NCBI RefSeq assembly: GCF_009712225.1
Contig: NZ_WASP01000006.1
Coordinates: forward strand, 350,448-414,447
Length of the DNA stretch: 64,000 nt
Direction of reading: 5' to 3'
From: Desulfovibrio sp.
GTDB taxonomy: Bacteria; Desulfobacterota; Desulfovibrionia; Desulfovibrionales; Desulfovibrionaceae
Under the pieces are notes generated by a model, which saw only the letters and a list, made by a program, of their open reading frames with translations, ran no database searches and was not told the DNA's origin. Shown piece by piece: positions 18,296 to 27,358 of the stretch. The position numbers and the translations under genes are program-made. Position 1 is the first letter of the stretch; every line of letters begins with the position of its first letter.

Positions 18296-19420
18296 GGCGA
18301 CCCTCCTGAGGAATATTTCTGACTCAAGTTCAAACTATGCTGGCAAGCTTCTGTGGATGATTGCTTTTTAAACTTTCCATCCTAGTGAGATGGATTATTG
18401 TTATAGGTATCATAAAAAAAACAAATAACAACCACCTTATAAATATGATTATGGCTAACATAATGTTTGCATTGTAAATAATTGTAATAATCTGAAATAA
18501 AAAGATTTTTATTGGGATGGAGGGGTGCTGTACATCTAGATAATATGTACAAACTGTTTTTGTGGTTTGTCATGAACTGTTTAGAATATTGCTATATTCA
18601 CCTAACATTATGGATTTACAGTTGTTAAATTGTAAAAATATTTGTTAAAAAATTCATTTGTTACGCTGGCATGGTGCAATGATTATATCGTGTGATTTAA
18701 TTTTTTTTTGTATTACCTTGGCAGTTTTGCTTAAAGGCGCAATGAGCGCGTTTGAGCAGTTTCAAATTCTCCGGATATGACCAATGGTGATGTGAGGCAT
18801 CGCGATGATTCTATTCCTGTATTGACTCATGCCGCGTCGTCATTTTCTGCTGGGTCAATGCGCCAAAGATCTATGTCTCTTTTGCCTTGGAAGGCGGAGC
18901 CGTGAGTATCTGATTTTTCCGCGCTTGTGTGAGAAATATTTTTAAGTCAGTCAGAGACAATTTTTTAAAACAAAAAAAAGAATACATACGTATTATGTGT
19001 ATTATGCTGGCTAATAGTGAAATGAACATGATTATATAATAGGTGTAAAAATGTGTAACAGCTCTTGAATTATTACCAGCAATGAAAATGATGCAGCTGC
19101 ATATTCAAATTTTCTAAAACAAATATTCATAATAAATATTTGCTTATTTTTTATATATTATGTGTTGCGTGTATTTTTTTTGGCATGAGCTTATACAAGA
19201 GTACACCTCTTATAAGAATATTCATTCTCCGAATTAAACTCCCAAAGACATTTTTTGTCAGATATGCTATAAATCCAATGAACTGACAGCACAGATGAAC
19301 GGTATCAGCCCTGAGCGGTTGCGCCCGCTCTTGTCTGTCAAATCAGTGCCAAGCGCACTGGTCTTGCACAACATTGTCCCCATTTCAAAACAGGCAACAA
19401 TCCTTAAACAGGGGAGCATT
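18296..19420. other. 1.1-kb AT-rich intergenic region
   Basis: Markedly AT-rich compared with the flanking genes, with many short A and T runs and stop codons in all frames. No convincing gene, RNA or mobile element was found. It must hold the promoter of the chemoreceptor (minus) and of the secreted-protein pair (plus). The only recognised item is a 13-mer at 18520-18532 shared with the other chemoreceptor gene's upstream region. Confidence 0.6.
18520..18532 (-). repeat. 13-bp sequence shared upstream of both chemoreceptor genes, copy 1
   Basis: GAGGGGTGCTGTA on the plus strand (TACAGCACCCCTC in the direction of the gene), 225 bases before the chemoreceptor start. An identical 13-mer lies 196 bases before the second chemoreceptor gene at 48491. 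It is possibly a regulator site. Confidence 0.4.
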
Positions 19421-20404
19421 ATGAGCATGTTTCGCTTTTTGAACGGCAACAAGCGCCATCTTTCTACATCTGAGGCCGCTTGCGGGCGTCGGTCTAGTGC
19501 GGTTGCCGTGCTTGGCCTGTGCTGCCTGATGCTGTGCCCGGGCACTTCGGTCTTTGCCGCATCCCGCACTGTGGGAGAATTTACCGTAGATTTGCCTGCA
19601 GGCTGGAAAACGATCGAAGAAGGGGCCGGCCTGTTATTCACCTCGCCCAAGGATGACTGCAGTATCTCAGTGATGCAGAAAGACTGCTACAATGGTGAGC
19701 TGGATCTGCTGGCCAAGGCCTCTGCCAGTATTACCAGTGGTAATGACCTGCGCACCCTGGGTGAAGGCAAGGGCGTGGTATTTGCTGACAGGCACGCCCG
19801 CTACTGGGTGGGGCTGCTGGACGACAAATATATGGAAGTATCGGTTGAACACAAATGTCGTGGGGCGGGGCCGATCATCAAAAGTCTTAAACTTGCGCCC
19901 AAGGCCAAGGATGCCGCCGCACTCGATAAGCTGCTGGCTCTGGTCCACAGCGCTGAAAACGCCAAGTGGCTCGCAACAGGTGATCGTGCCGACGATGCCA
20001 AGGCTGTTGAACCGTCAGACCCCACGGGTGAAAAGCCCAACTTTGCCGCCCTGAGCGACGGCCAGCCCGCAGCCGAAGCGCAGGAAAAAACCATTCCCAC
20101 TGGCTGGCGCACAACGCACACCGGCGTGTGGGCAATCTATGACAAGCCCGAAGAAAATGTTTGGGTTGCCGTAGGCACGTACCCTCTTAAAAAAGACCCC
20201 GAGGGCAAGTGGGTAGCATCCCTCATAGAGCTTGCGCGCAAGCTTGGCGGCATCAATATCTCTCCCGGTGAGGGTATGGTTGATTTTATGACGCGCGAAG
20301 GGGCCTTGGGTTCAATGCAAACCACCGATGCCAATGTGATTGTTGAATTGTACTTTCCTGAAGAGAATGACGGCCTTTCCGAATTGCGAGATGCGCTGCA
20401 TTGA
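19421..20404 (+). CDS. Secreted protein of unknown function
   Basis: The 327-residue product has a long N-region and a hydrophobic signal segment (VAVLGLCCLMLCPGTSVFA) with likely cleavage near residue 48, so it should be periplasmic or secreted. The mature part contains two loosely similar halves, each with a DLPAGWKT / PTGWRTTH-like motif, a Trp-containing strand and a lysine-rich segment, joined by an acidic linker near residue 200. ATG 19421 is chosen for GGGAG 6 bases upstream; the frame is open further upstream without a ribosome site. I do not recognise a family. It is followed after 61 bases by a second secreted unknown, probably in the same transcript. Confidence 0.75.
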   Translation: MSMFRFLNGNKRHLSTSEAACGRRSSAVAVLGLCCLMLCPGTSVFAASRTVGEFTVDLPAGWKTIEEGAGLLFTSPKDDCSISVMQKDCYNGELDLLAKASASITSGNDLRTLGEGKGVVFADRHARYWVGLLDDKYMEVSVEHKCRGAGPIIKSLKLAPKAKDAAALDKLLALVHSAENAKWLATGDRADDAKAVEPSDPTGEKPNFAALSDGQPAAEAQEKTIPTGWRTTHTGVWAIYDKPEENVWVAVGTYPLKKDPEGKWVASLIELARKLGGINISPGEGMVDFMTREGALGSMQTTDANVIVELYFPEENDGLSELRDALH

Positions 20405-20465
20405 TGCGTGCGCATGCTGAGCACGTACTTCCTGATTTTTCAGCATATATTTTGAGGAGCCATAA

Positions 20466-21407
20466 ATGCGAATGCTCAAACCGTGTGCGGTATGCCTGAC
20501 GGCCCTGTTGGCCTTTGCGCCATCTATGGGGCAAGCCGCAGGCATTGTTCTAAAGAACAGCATGAACGCTGACATAAAGTCGGTTTTTTGTGTGGGCAAT
20601 AATGGCGAGAGGCTTTCTGTTGTCGAGGGGCTACCCAAAAAGTCGTCCAAAACCGTTGCCGCAGCAAAATTCCCCGAACATTCGTGCACACGCATTGGTG
20701 TGACCATGCAAAACGGGGCAGGGTGGCAGTATTATCACGAACCTGAGCCGGGTTCGGCCAGAGAGATCGAATTTTCACTGGATTCCGCAGGTCAGCACGA
20801 TACCCGCAAATATCCCTCTATGTTGATTACCTTACCTGGCAACGATGCATACGTAGCCCCTGCGGGCGTGCCCATGTTTATTTTTACGCAACTGATGAGC
20901 AAGGGCATGGATCAGACACGCTGGAAGGAATTTGCCCTTCCCGGCTATGAGTCACTAAAGGAACCCGGCACGTATGCAGTGTGTTTTGCGGACCAGTCGT
21001 GGAATATTGGGCAAGGCGGCCTTAAGTTTAGCGGCAAGGGTGGAACCCTGGAAACAGTTTCCATGTCGGCGCCATTTGCCAATACAACCTTGGGAGCCGC
21101 ATTTGATGACCTGAAAAAGAACGGCTGGCTGCCCCTGACGCTTGAAGCCAACGGCCAGACCAGCGTATTCAACCCCGAGGGCGCTGCCATGGCTCCCCAG
21201 GAAACAGGCGCTGATTGCCCACAAACCAGCGACGCACTGTGGCAGGCTTTTGAAACACAGTTTGTGAGCAGCACCGAAAGTACAGACAAACCCGTGCGGC
21301 TCGTGCTGGCCCGCGAGGGGCTGACCCTTGCAATAAATCTGAACCTCGATACGGCGCTGGCTGAAATAACCCTTGCGCAAGCACCAGTCGTGACGGCAAA
21401 GCAATAG
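20466..21407 (+). CDS. Secreted protein of unknown function
   Basis: The 313-residue product has a Sec signal peptide (cleavage near GQAAG, about residue 25). The mature part is mostly beta-like with four or five cysteines (FCVGNN, HSCTRIG, AVCFADQ, ADCPQ) that could form disulfides in the periplasm. The start follows AGGAGCC. It lies 61 bases after the other secreted unknown and before a strong terminator, so the two likely form an operon. No family recognised and no catalytic motif seen. Confidence 0.75.
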   Translation: MRMLKPCAVCLTALLAFAPSMGQAAGIVLKNSMNADIKSVFCVGNNGERLSVVEGLPKKSSKTVAAAKFPEHSCTRIGVTMQNGAGWQYYHEPEPGSAREIEFSLDSAGQHDTRKYPSMLITLPGNDAYVAPAGVPMFIFTQLMSKGMDQTRWKEFALPGYESLKEPGTYAVCFADQSWNIGQGGLKFSGKGGTLETVSMSAPFANTTLGAAFDDLKKNGWLPLTLEANGQTSVFNPEGAAMAPQETGADCPQTSDALWQAFETQFVSSTESTDKPVRLVLAREGLTLAINLNLDTALAEITLAQAPVVTAKQ

Positions 21408-21451
21408 GTGAAACAGCCATTTTTGGGGTAATTTATTTGCTTGTGATGATT

Positions 21452-21490
21452 GCAGATGCACATTTCATTTATGTGCATCTGCTTTTTATT
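21452..21490 (+). terminator. Terminator of the secreted-protein pair
   Basis: 12-bp arms GCAGATGCACAT / ATGTGCATCTGC, 7-base loop, then TTTTTATTT, 45 bases after the stop codon. Confidence 0.8.
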
Positions 21491-21692
21491 TCAGGTAGTT
21501 GCATGAGAATATTGTAGTGTTTTTGTGTGAATAATAATTGAAGCTACTCTTTAATAAAAAATTCTGAAACACTTTATCTTTCATATTTTTTTTGAATAAT
21601 TGTTCGTAGTAACAAGCGGTACCAAGCAGCGGGCCCAGATATGTACGACAGCAGGGCACGTATACACAAAACCGAATTGCACGGTGGTCAAG

Positions 21693-21822
21693 ATGGGTAA
21701 TAGAGTGTTTGCCAAAATACTGATCATTGAAGATGCACCCCTGTTACGGTGACTCTGGGCGATCATCTGCGCGACAGGAGATTTGAATGCGTTATTTGTG
21801 CGTCACCCAGTAAATGCAAAAA
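21693..21822 (+). pseudogene. Decayed response-regulator receiver fragment
   Basis: Translation from ATG 21693 gives MGNRVFAKILIIEDAPLLR then a stop at 21750. In the next frame the sequence continues with LGDHLRDRRFECVICAS. Joined by a one-base frameshift, this matches the beginning of a receiver domain (IIED acidic pair, first helix). Everything after about 43 residues is lost, so it is a remnant, not a functional gene. The rest of the 470-bp gap (21408-21878) holds two terminators and nothing else I can identify. Confidence 0.55.
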
Positions 21823-21858
21823 AGTGGCTTATACGTCATGGAGACGGTATAAGCCACT
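21817..21858 (-). terminator. Terminator of the LemA/DUF2207 operon
   Basis: Arms AGTGGCTTATA / TATAAGCCACT plus an inner CGTC/GACG pairing; on the minus strand a TTTTTT run follows. The stem is almost identical to the tmRNA terminator at 57303-57348. Confidence 0.8.
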
Positions 21859-21878
21859 GTAGCTGTTGCGTGCAGGTT

Positions 21879-23945
21879 TTACAGACCGCCGCCCCCGCCG
21901 CCACCAGAGCCGCTACCCGCGCCGCCCCCGCCAGAGCTGAAACCACTGGCGGATGAGGTGCTGGCGGCCGCAGATGAAGCACTAACGGCGCTACCAAAAC
22001 CATTGGAAAAATCGCTCCAGCCGTCATGCCCGTGCACCAGTGCCACATCAACGCCGCTGTCTTCCAGCGCTGCTGCCTGTAGCTGGTCGGCAAACCTGTT
22101 GCACCATGTTTTTTCCAGCCCCAGCACAAGCGCATAGGGCAGCAAACGGCGAAACACCTCAGGTGTGTCTTCCGGCCTTTCGTCTTGCGCGCCAACTTGT
22201 TCCATGCGCGGCAGTTCCGCCGTACGCATGTACATGGCAAGGCCTTCAATTTCATCAAGCACGGCGCGAGCTGCGGGGCTTGGCGCCTTGATGATGGCTG
22301 TGAACACCAGGGACGTGATTATCATGAGCAGAAACAGTAGCCACTCCAGATCATAAAAGTAAAACTGAAGCACAAGCGCAGTTATTCCGGCCAGAGGAAA
22401 AGCTTCAACTCCCAGAGTTGCCAGCAGGGGTCTTGACTGCTGTCGCATGAGCAGCAGGGGGAGTACCAGAGCTGAGAAAAAAGCCACGCACACGGCCAGC
22501 AACAACAGGGTTAATGGCAGTTGCGAGCTATCTGGGGTGAGCAGTGCCGGATCAACCTCCCATGAGCTGGCAACAAAGGCCAGCGGAAGCACCAGAAAGC
22601 AGCCGAGCACAGCAACCCAGGTGTTCAGCTGCCATGCGCCCTTGAAGTTTTGCTTCAAACTTGACGTGGCGGCGTTGAAAATGGTGCGGATATCTTCATC
22701 CTTGGGTCGCAGCAAAAATTTTTTGGCCTTGCCCGTGGTGCGCGCGAGCTCCCGGTACACGGTCTGTTCTTCCGCGCTCAGCTCACCTTTGCGTCCGGCT
22801 GTTCCTTCGGCCAGTTCCAGCGTGTAGGTCTTTGCATCTGCCTTGCTGATGCGGCACAAACCCTTGAAAGCCAGCCCCAGAAATGTGGCGGCAAGCCCCC
22901 GTCCTGTGATGCGGGCAGATTTGTACAGATACTCCACAGCCAGTGGTGAGAGGGATTGTGGCGTGGCCCCGGAATCCATTTTTTCCCCCCACAGGGCCGT
23001 TTTGGGCGGGTAATAGCGGGGAAAGATGGCCCCCTTGGCCGGGTCTATGCCAAGCCGGTGCCAAAGCAGAAAGTAATAAAGAAATACTGCGCAGAATGAC
23101 AGACCCATCGCTGGCAGACTGGGGCTCTCGTACAGCACCTCAAAGAGCAGGCCCCGCGACCTGATGGCTCGTTCTTCTTCCTGCCGGGCTTTTTCAAAGG
23201 CTTCGTCCTCGCGTTGTTGTTGCTGGGCAAGAGCAATCACTGGGTCTGTTATGCTCGCCTTGTCAAAGGCCACAGCCACCGTCAGCTGCGAATCTGGCTC
23301 AAGCGGGCTGGTAAGGGTAAATGCGGCCTCGTTGGCTTGCGGCCTTGTAACGCTAATATTGCCGCTCTCCCTGGAGCCAGCCAGTCCCGCCCATGCGGCG
23401 GTTTGCTGCACGGCCACACCCTTGGGCAGGATGATGCGGCAGGCTGCTTGCTTGATGGGAAAACCCCAGACGCCCGTGGCGTTCCAGTTGAGCTCGCCGT
23501 TGGCTTCGTAAAAGCGCAGATGCAGTGATGTGTCGTATTCAAGCACAAAGCGGTGCACGCCTGTGGAAAGGGGCTGCTTGCCACGCATGAGCACCCGTAT
23601 GTAATCACCACGGGTTTCTGTTTCGATCGGGTTCAGGGACGTACCGTCGATGCTTGCAGAGATGACGGTGAACGGGACTGTGCCGCGGTAGCTTGCAGGG
23701 CCGGAATAGAGCAGGGGCAGCTCTCTGTAGATACCTTTTTTGATCTGGTTGCCTTCTGCCTGCACGGTAATCACTTCGCGCACGTGCATGCTGCCGTCTT
23801 TGTTGATTGTAACGGTGGATGCGAAGCTTTCAATGTGCTCCTGGGCGTAAGCATCAAGGCATAGGACCGTGATGCAGAGCAACAGTGCACAGGCGATGCG
23901 TATCATTGGGCGTGGGAATCTACGGCTGGTGTGGGGCATGTGCAT
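21879..23945 (-). CDS. DUF2207 domain membrane protein with Gly/Ser-rich C-terminus
   Basis: The 688-residue product starts with a signal peptide, then an extracytoplasmic DUF2207 domain (SFASTVTINKDGSMHVREVITV, GIYRELPLLY, about residues 30-250). It has membrane segments near 290, 450-490 and 520-560, and a C-terminal low-complexity tail of Gly and Ser. This layout is typical of DUF2207 proteins, whose function is unknown. ATG 23945 is chosen because AAGGA lies 7 bases upstream; the frame continues upstream to a TTG at 23999 without support. It is last in a minus-strand trio after lemA and a small membrane protein. Confidence 0.85.
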   Translation of the reverse strand: MHMPHTSRRFPRPMIRIACALLLCITVLCLDAYAQEHIESFASTVTINKDGSMHVREVITVQAEGNQIKKGIYRELPLLYSGPASYRGTVPFTVISASIDGTSLNPIETETRGDYIRVLMRGKQPLSTGVHRFVLEYDTSLHLRFYEANGELNWNATGVWGFPIKQAACRIILPKGVAVQQTAAWAGLAGSRESGNISVTRPQANEAAFTLTSPLEPDSQLTVAVAFDKASITDPVIALAQQQQREDEAFEKARQEEERAIRSRGLLFEVLYESPSLPAMGLSFCAVFLYYFLLWHRLGIDPAKGAIFPRYYPPKTALWGEKMDSGATPQSLSPLAVEYLYKSARITGRGLAATFLGLAFKGLCRISKADAKTYTLELAEGTAGRKGELSAEEQTVYRELARTTGKAKKFLLRPKDEDIRTIFNAATSSLKQNFKGAWQLNTWVAVLGCFLVLPLAFVASSWEVDPALLTPDSSQLPLTLLLLAVCVAFFSALVLPLLLMRQQSRPLLATLGVEAFPLAGITALVLQFYFYDLEWLLFLLMIITSLVFTAIIKAPSPAARAVLDEIEGLAMYMRTAELPRMEQVGAQDERPEDTPEVFRRLLPYALVLGLEKTWCNRFADQLQAAALEDSGVDVALVHGHDGWSDFSNGFGSAVSASSAAASTSSASGFSSGGGGAGSGSGGGGGGGL

Positions 23946-24011
23946 GGATTCATCCTTGCGGCAAGCCATTGGTTTTGCAGTGGGGTTGCGCCGTGGCAAA
24001 CAGGCGGGTGT

Positions 24012-24308
24012 TTAGAAAAGTATGTCTGCCAGGCCCAGAGCCGCCAGCGCCATAGAGCCAAGCAGGCCCATGAACGACAGGGCCATCCGCGCAAAGTTGT
24101 CGCGCCTGTAACACAGCCAGGCGTACCACAGCCAGATCAAACCCGCAGCAGCATTGCCGCCAATCAGGGCATCTGTGCGTCGTACCATAAGCAGCACGCC
24201 AGAAAACCAGAGCTGTAACCCAGCCACCAGAAAGACAGCAACCAGATACAGAATCTGCCGCCACAGGCTGCGGACCAAACTTTCTTTGGGGCTATTGCGC
24301 ACCAACAT
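24012..24308 (-). CDS. Small membrane protein of the LemA/DUF2207 operon
   Basis: The 98-residue product has three hydrophobic segments (ILYLVAVFLVAGLQLWFSGVL, AAAGLIWLWYAWLCY, ALSFMGLLGSMALAALGLADI) and a short charged N-terminus. It overlaps the end of lemA by 17 bases if ATG 24308 is used; the frame is open to 24344. No family recognised. Context between lemA and a DUF2207 gene suggests a shared inner-membrane complex, which is inference. Confidence 0.65.
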   Translation of the reverse strand: MLVRNSPKESLVRSLWRQILYLVAVFLVAGLQLWFSGVLLMVRRTDALIGGNAAAGLIWLWYAWLCYRRDNFARMALSFMGLLGSMALAALGLADILF

Positions 24309-24855
24309 CGGGAACTGCCCGCTCTGCTGGTGAATCAAGCTCAAAATATGTCACCGGGGCAAAGTGGAAAAATCCGGCCACCAGATTGCCGGGAAACTGC
24401 CGAACGCGGTCGTTCTGTTCCCTTGCAGCGCCGTTGTAATAGCGCCGGGCCATCTGGATTTCGTCTTCAAGAGTAGCGAGGCTTTGCTGCAACTGCTGAT
24501 AGTTTTCGCTGGCTCTCAACTCGGGGTAGGATTCCGCAATGGCAAACAGCCTGCTCAAAGCCCCGGAGAGCATGCTCTCCGCCTTGGCCTGCGCCGCAAC
24601 ATCACCCTGTACAGAAAGGCTGCGGGCGCGCGCGGCGCTTATTTCTTCAAACAGGCCTTTTTCGTGGCTGGCGTACTGTCTGACGGCACTGACAAGGTTG
24701 GGCACCAGATCGTGCCGGCGTTTGAGCTGCACATCTATGCTGCTCCAGGCTTCTTCCACCATGTTTTTGCCGCGCACCAGCGCATTGTAAAGCCCCACAA
24801 CGACCGCAAATACAACCACGGCAGCCCCAATGCCAATCAAAATACCGGTGCTCAT
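24292..24855 (-). CDS. lemA: LemA family protein
   Basis: The 187-residue product has one N-terminal membrane helix (ILIGIGAAVVVFAVVVGLY) followed by a long antiparallel helical domain with the LemA signature NMVEEAWSSIDVQLKRRHDLVPNLV and YYNGAAREQNDRVRQFPGNLVAGFF. AAGGAG lies before ATG 24855; an in-frame upstream start would add 21 poorly matching residues. LemA proteins are often coupled to TPM or DUF2207 proteins, as here. Molecular role unknown. Confidence 0.92.
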   Translation of the reverse strand: MSTGILIGIGAAVVVFAVVVGLYNALVRGKNMVEEAWSSIDVQLKRRHDLVPNLVSAVRQYASHEKGLFEEISAARARSLSVQGDVAAQAKAESMLSGALSRLFAIAESYPELRASENYQQLQQSLATLEDEIQMARRYYNGAAREQNDRVRQFPGNLVAGFFHFAPVTYFELDSPAERAVPDVGAQ

Positions 24856-25126
24856 ACGAACTCCTTGATTTGTGGGAGCCTGCGCGGGCTCATGCATCAG
24901 CGTGGTGCGCACGGCCACAGCCGCTGGCAGAGGCGGCGGGCCTGTTTATGCTTTCATAAAAACTGGCATATGCTAGATATTCGGTCAATGGGGGAAGTAA
25001 ACATATGTGTGGCTGCCATAAATAAGGATGGAGCCTTGACTGAGACAGCTTTGACGCCTGAGGTTGCAGCAATATGCGGATGTTGGTTGTATGTTGCTAC
25101 GCATTGCAAAGCCAGCTCAAGCCAGT

Positions 25127-25288
25127 TTACTTGGTCTGCTCATCCTTATAGCCATCTTTATAGCCCTGCTGAACAGAATCAACCTTTCTTTCTATTTTAG
25201 CAGAAGCCTTGCCAGCTGTTCTGCCAACCCAGCTACAGCCAAAAGAAAAGAAAAATGTGGCGATTAGCGCTACTGCAAGAATTCTCAT
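25127..25288 (-). CDS. Small lipoprotein (53 residues)
   Basis: ATG at 25288 opens a 53-codon frame with a classic lipoprotein signal: positively charged start, hydrophobic core LAVALIATFFFSF and lipobox SFGC (Cys18). The mature part is only 36 residues, Lys-rich, and ends with a doubled YKDGYKDE motif. It is divergent from the 19-gene polyene operon, 120 bases away, so both may share a control region. No family recognised. The only other feature in the 553-bp gap 24856-25408 is this gene. Confidence 0.6.
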   Translation of the reverse strand: MRILAVALIATFFFSFGCSWVGRTAGKASAKIERKVDSVQQGYKDGYKDEQTK

Positions 25289-25408
25289 GATGGATTCCAT
25301 CCTAAATTGAGAGTTGTTTTAACCGATTGTCTTGTATATGCTGTTGATATCCTATCTGATGCCCTTTTTAATAAATAAAGGCATGCAAACATGCAAGCAG
25401 GGGAGCAA

Positions 25409-26137
25409 ATGCAAAATTCGCCCATTGCCCTGATAACTGGTGCAAGCAAAGGAATTGGCAAGACCATTGCTCTTGGTCTGGCAGCCGATGGTTTTGATAT
25501 CTGGCTTAATTACCGTAACGACCACGACGCGGCCGAGGCCGTGCGCGACGATATTGAGGCTCTGGGCCGCAGATGCGTTTTGTTGCCATTTGACGTGGCG
25601 GATAAAAATGCGGTGGAAGCCGCCCTTGATCCTCTGCTGGCGGCAGAAACACCCTATGCCCTGATCAACAACGCGGGCTTTGCGCGCGATACTGTTTTTG
25701 GCCTTATGTCCGAAGAACAGTGGGATTCTGTTATTGGGGTGCATCTTAACGGGTTTTTTCATGTATCACGCAAGGTTGTGCCTCGTATGCAGCGGGCACG
25801 CACAGGGCGTGTGGTAAACATTGTTTCCACCTCGGGGCAGGCTGGCATGGCCGGTCAGGTTAACTATTCTGCCGCCAAGGCCGGTCTTATTGGCGCAACC
25901 CGCGCCCTTGCCCGCGAGCTTGGGCGGCGCAACGTACTTGTTAACGCCGTGGCCCCTGGTTTTATCAGCACAGAGATGACTGCCGGGCTGCCCGTAGACG
26001 AATATATGAAAAGCGTGCCCCTCGGCAGGCCGGGTTTGCCGGAAGAAGTGGCAGGGTGCGTGCGTTTTTTGTGTTCAAATCTGTCATCGTACGTGACCGG
26101 GCAGGTACTGTCCGTCAACGGCGGATTGTACATGTGA
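25409..26137 (+). CDS. 3-oxoacyl-ACP reductase (FabG-like, ApeQ-type)
   Basis: NADPH-dependent short-chain dehydrogenase that reduces the beta-keto group after each condensation. The 242-residue product has TGASKGIG near residue 10, NNAG near 85, the catalytic Ser in VSTSGQ and YSAAK (Tyr-Lys pair), and the C-terminal VNGG. ATG 25409 follows AGGGGAG at good spacing. It is the first gene of a 19-gene operon whose content matches aryl-polyene-type clusters, so it most likely serves polyene synthesis rather than general fatty acid synthesis. Confidence 0.93.
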   Translation: MQNSPIALITGASKGIGKTIALGLAADGFDIWLNYRNDHDAAEAVRDDIEALGRRCVLLPFDVADKNAVEAALDPLLAAETPYALINNAGFARDTVFGLMSEEQWDSVIGVHLNGFFHVSRKVVPRMQRARTGRVVNIVSTSGQAGMAGQVNYSAAKAGLIGATRALARELGRRNVLVNAVAPGFISTEMTAGLPVDEYMKSVPLGRPGLPEEVAGCVRFLCSNLSSYVTGQVLSVNGGLYM

Positions 26138-26143
26138 GGCCCG

Positions 26144-27358
26144 ATGCGGCGAGTTGTCATAACTGGCGTGGGGTTGGTATCTGTTCTGGGCGTGAGCCGC
26201 GATCAGGTAGCCAATGCGCTGTATAATGGAGTTTCTGGCATTGTGGCCGAGCCACAGCGGCTGGAGCAGGGATTTCGCAGCCCGCTTACCGGGCGTATTG
26301 ATGGGTTTGACGGCGCGCGCCATCTTACCCGCAAGCAGCGCAAGAGCATGCCTGATTTTGCCATTCAGGCGCATGCGGCAACTCTTGATGCCCTGAATCA
26401 GGCCGGGCTTGCGCCAGAGGATCTGCGATCAGACCGATACGGTCTTGTTTTTGGCAATGACTCCACCGTGCAGTCTGTTGTTGATCAGCAGGCCGCACTG
26501 CTGGAAGCAGGCTGTACCTCTGGTATGGGCAGCGGACATGTCTTTCGCTGCATGAATTCCACCATCACCATGAATCTTAATGTGCTGTTCGGTAACACCG
26601 GCCCAAGCTGGACGGTAAGCGCTGCCTGCGCCAGCGGTGCGTATGCCATCGGCCAGGCGGCAGACCAGATTCGCCTTGGGAGACTCGACAGCGTGGTCTG
26701 CGGGGCGGCACAGGAACTAAACTGGCCGTCAGTCTGCTCCTTTGACGGTTTGGGGGCTTTTTCTGTACGCACCCCGGCGGTTGAGGCCTCACGCCCCTTT
26801 GACAAAAGCAGGGATGGACTGGTTCCCAGTGGCGGTGCTGCGGCCCTGTTGCTCGAAGATTATGACACGGCCCGCAAGCGTAATGCCCCCATTCTGGCGG
26901 AAGTGCTGGGATTTGGTTGCAGCGCGGATGGCGAAACCCTTTCCGTACCCAGCCGTACAGGCCTTGCGCGGGCCATGCGCATGGCTCTGGCAGAGGGCGG
27001 GCTGAACACAGCTGATGTGGATGTTGTCAACGCGCACGCCACATCCACCCCGCAAGGTGACGCCGCAGAGGCAGCCAACCTGCGCGCTGTGTTCGGCTCT
27101 GGCTGCCCCGATGTCATGGCGCTGAAAAGCCTCACCGGGCATGAGCTGTGGATGTCTGGCGCGGCTCAGGTGGCCTATGCCGTTATTATGGCACAGGCGG
27201 GTTTTACGGCTGCCACCATAAATTATGAAGGGCCGGACGAGGATACCGCCGGTATTCCCGTACTTGTTCGCAGGCGGGAACAACCTCCGCGTGTGGTGCT
27301 GAGCAATGCGGCAGGCTTTGGCGGCAGCAACGCCAGTATTGCCCTGAGGCTCGGCTGA
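26144..27358 (+). CDS. Beta-ketoacyl-ACP synthase I
   Basis: Condensing enzyme extending an acyl chain with malonyl-ACP. The 404-residue product keeps the Cys-His-His triad: SAACASG (Cys near 164), NAHATST and LTGHELWMSGA. The last motif deviates from the usual KSxxGHxxGAxGA because a Trp-Met replaces the small residues, a sign of a specialised ketosynthase (ApeR-like by position). It begins 6 bases after the reductase, and its stop overlaps the next start (TGATG). Which chain position it serves is unknown. Confidence 0.9.
   Translation: MRRVVITGVGLVSVLGVSRDQVANALYNGVSGIVAEPQRLEQGFRSPLTGRIDGFDGARHLTRKQRKSMPDFAIQAHAATLDALNQAGLAPEDLRSDRYGLVFGNDSTVQSVVDQQAALLEAGCTSGMGSGHVFRCMNSTITMNLNVLFGNTGPSWTVSAACASGAYAIGQAADQIRLGRLDSVVCGAAQELNWPSVCSFDGLGAFSVRTPAVEASRPFDKSRDGLVPSGGAAALLLEDYDTARKRNAPILAEVLGFGCSADGETLSVPSRTGLARAMRMALAEGGLNTADVDVVNAHATSTPQGDAAEAANLRAVFGSGCPDVMALKSLTGHELWMSGAAQVAYAVIMAQAGFTAATINYEGPDEDTAGIPVLVRRREQPPRVVLSNAAGFGGSNASIALRLG

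Noticed and set aside
24000-24340. Alternative long N-termini for the DUF2207 protein and the small membrane protein
   Set aside because: The upstream starts (TTG 23999 and the frame open to 24344) lack ribosome sites and add residues without family likeness.
24364-25200. Long plus-strand open frame antisense to lemA
   Set aside because: It is the reverse of lemA codons plus the gap; the real LemA gene with motifs and ribosome site is on the minus strand.
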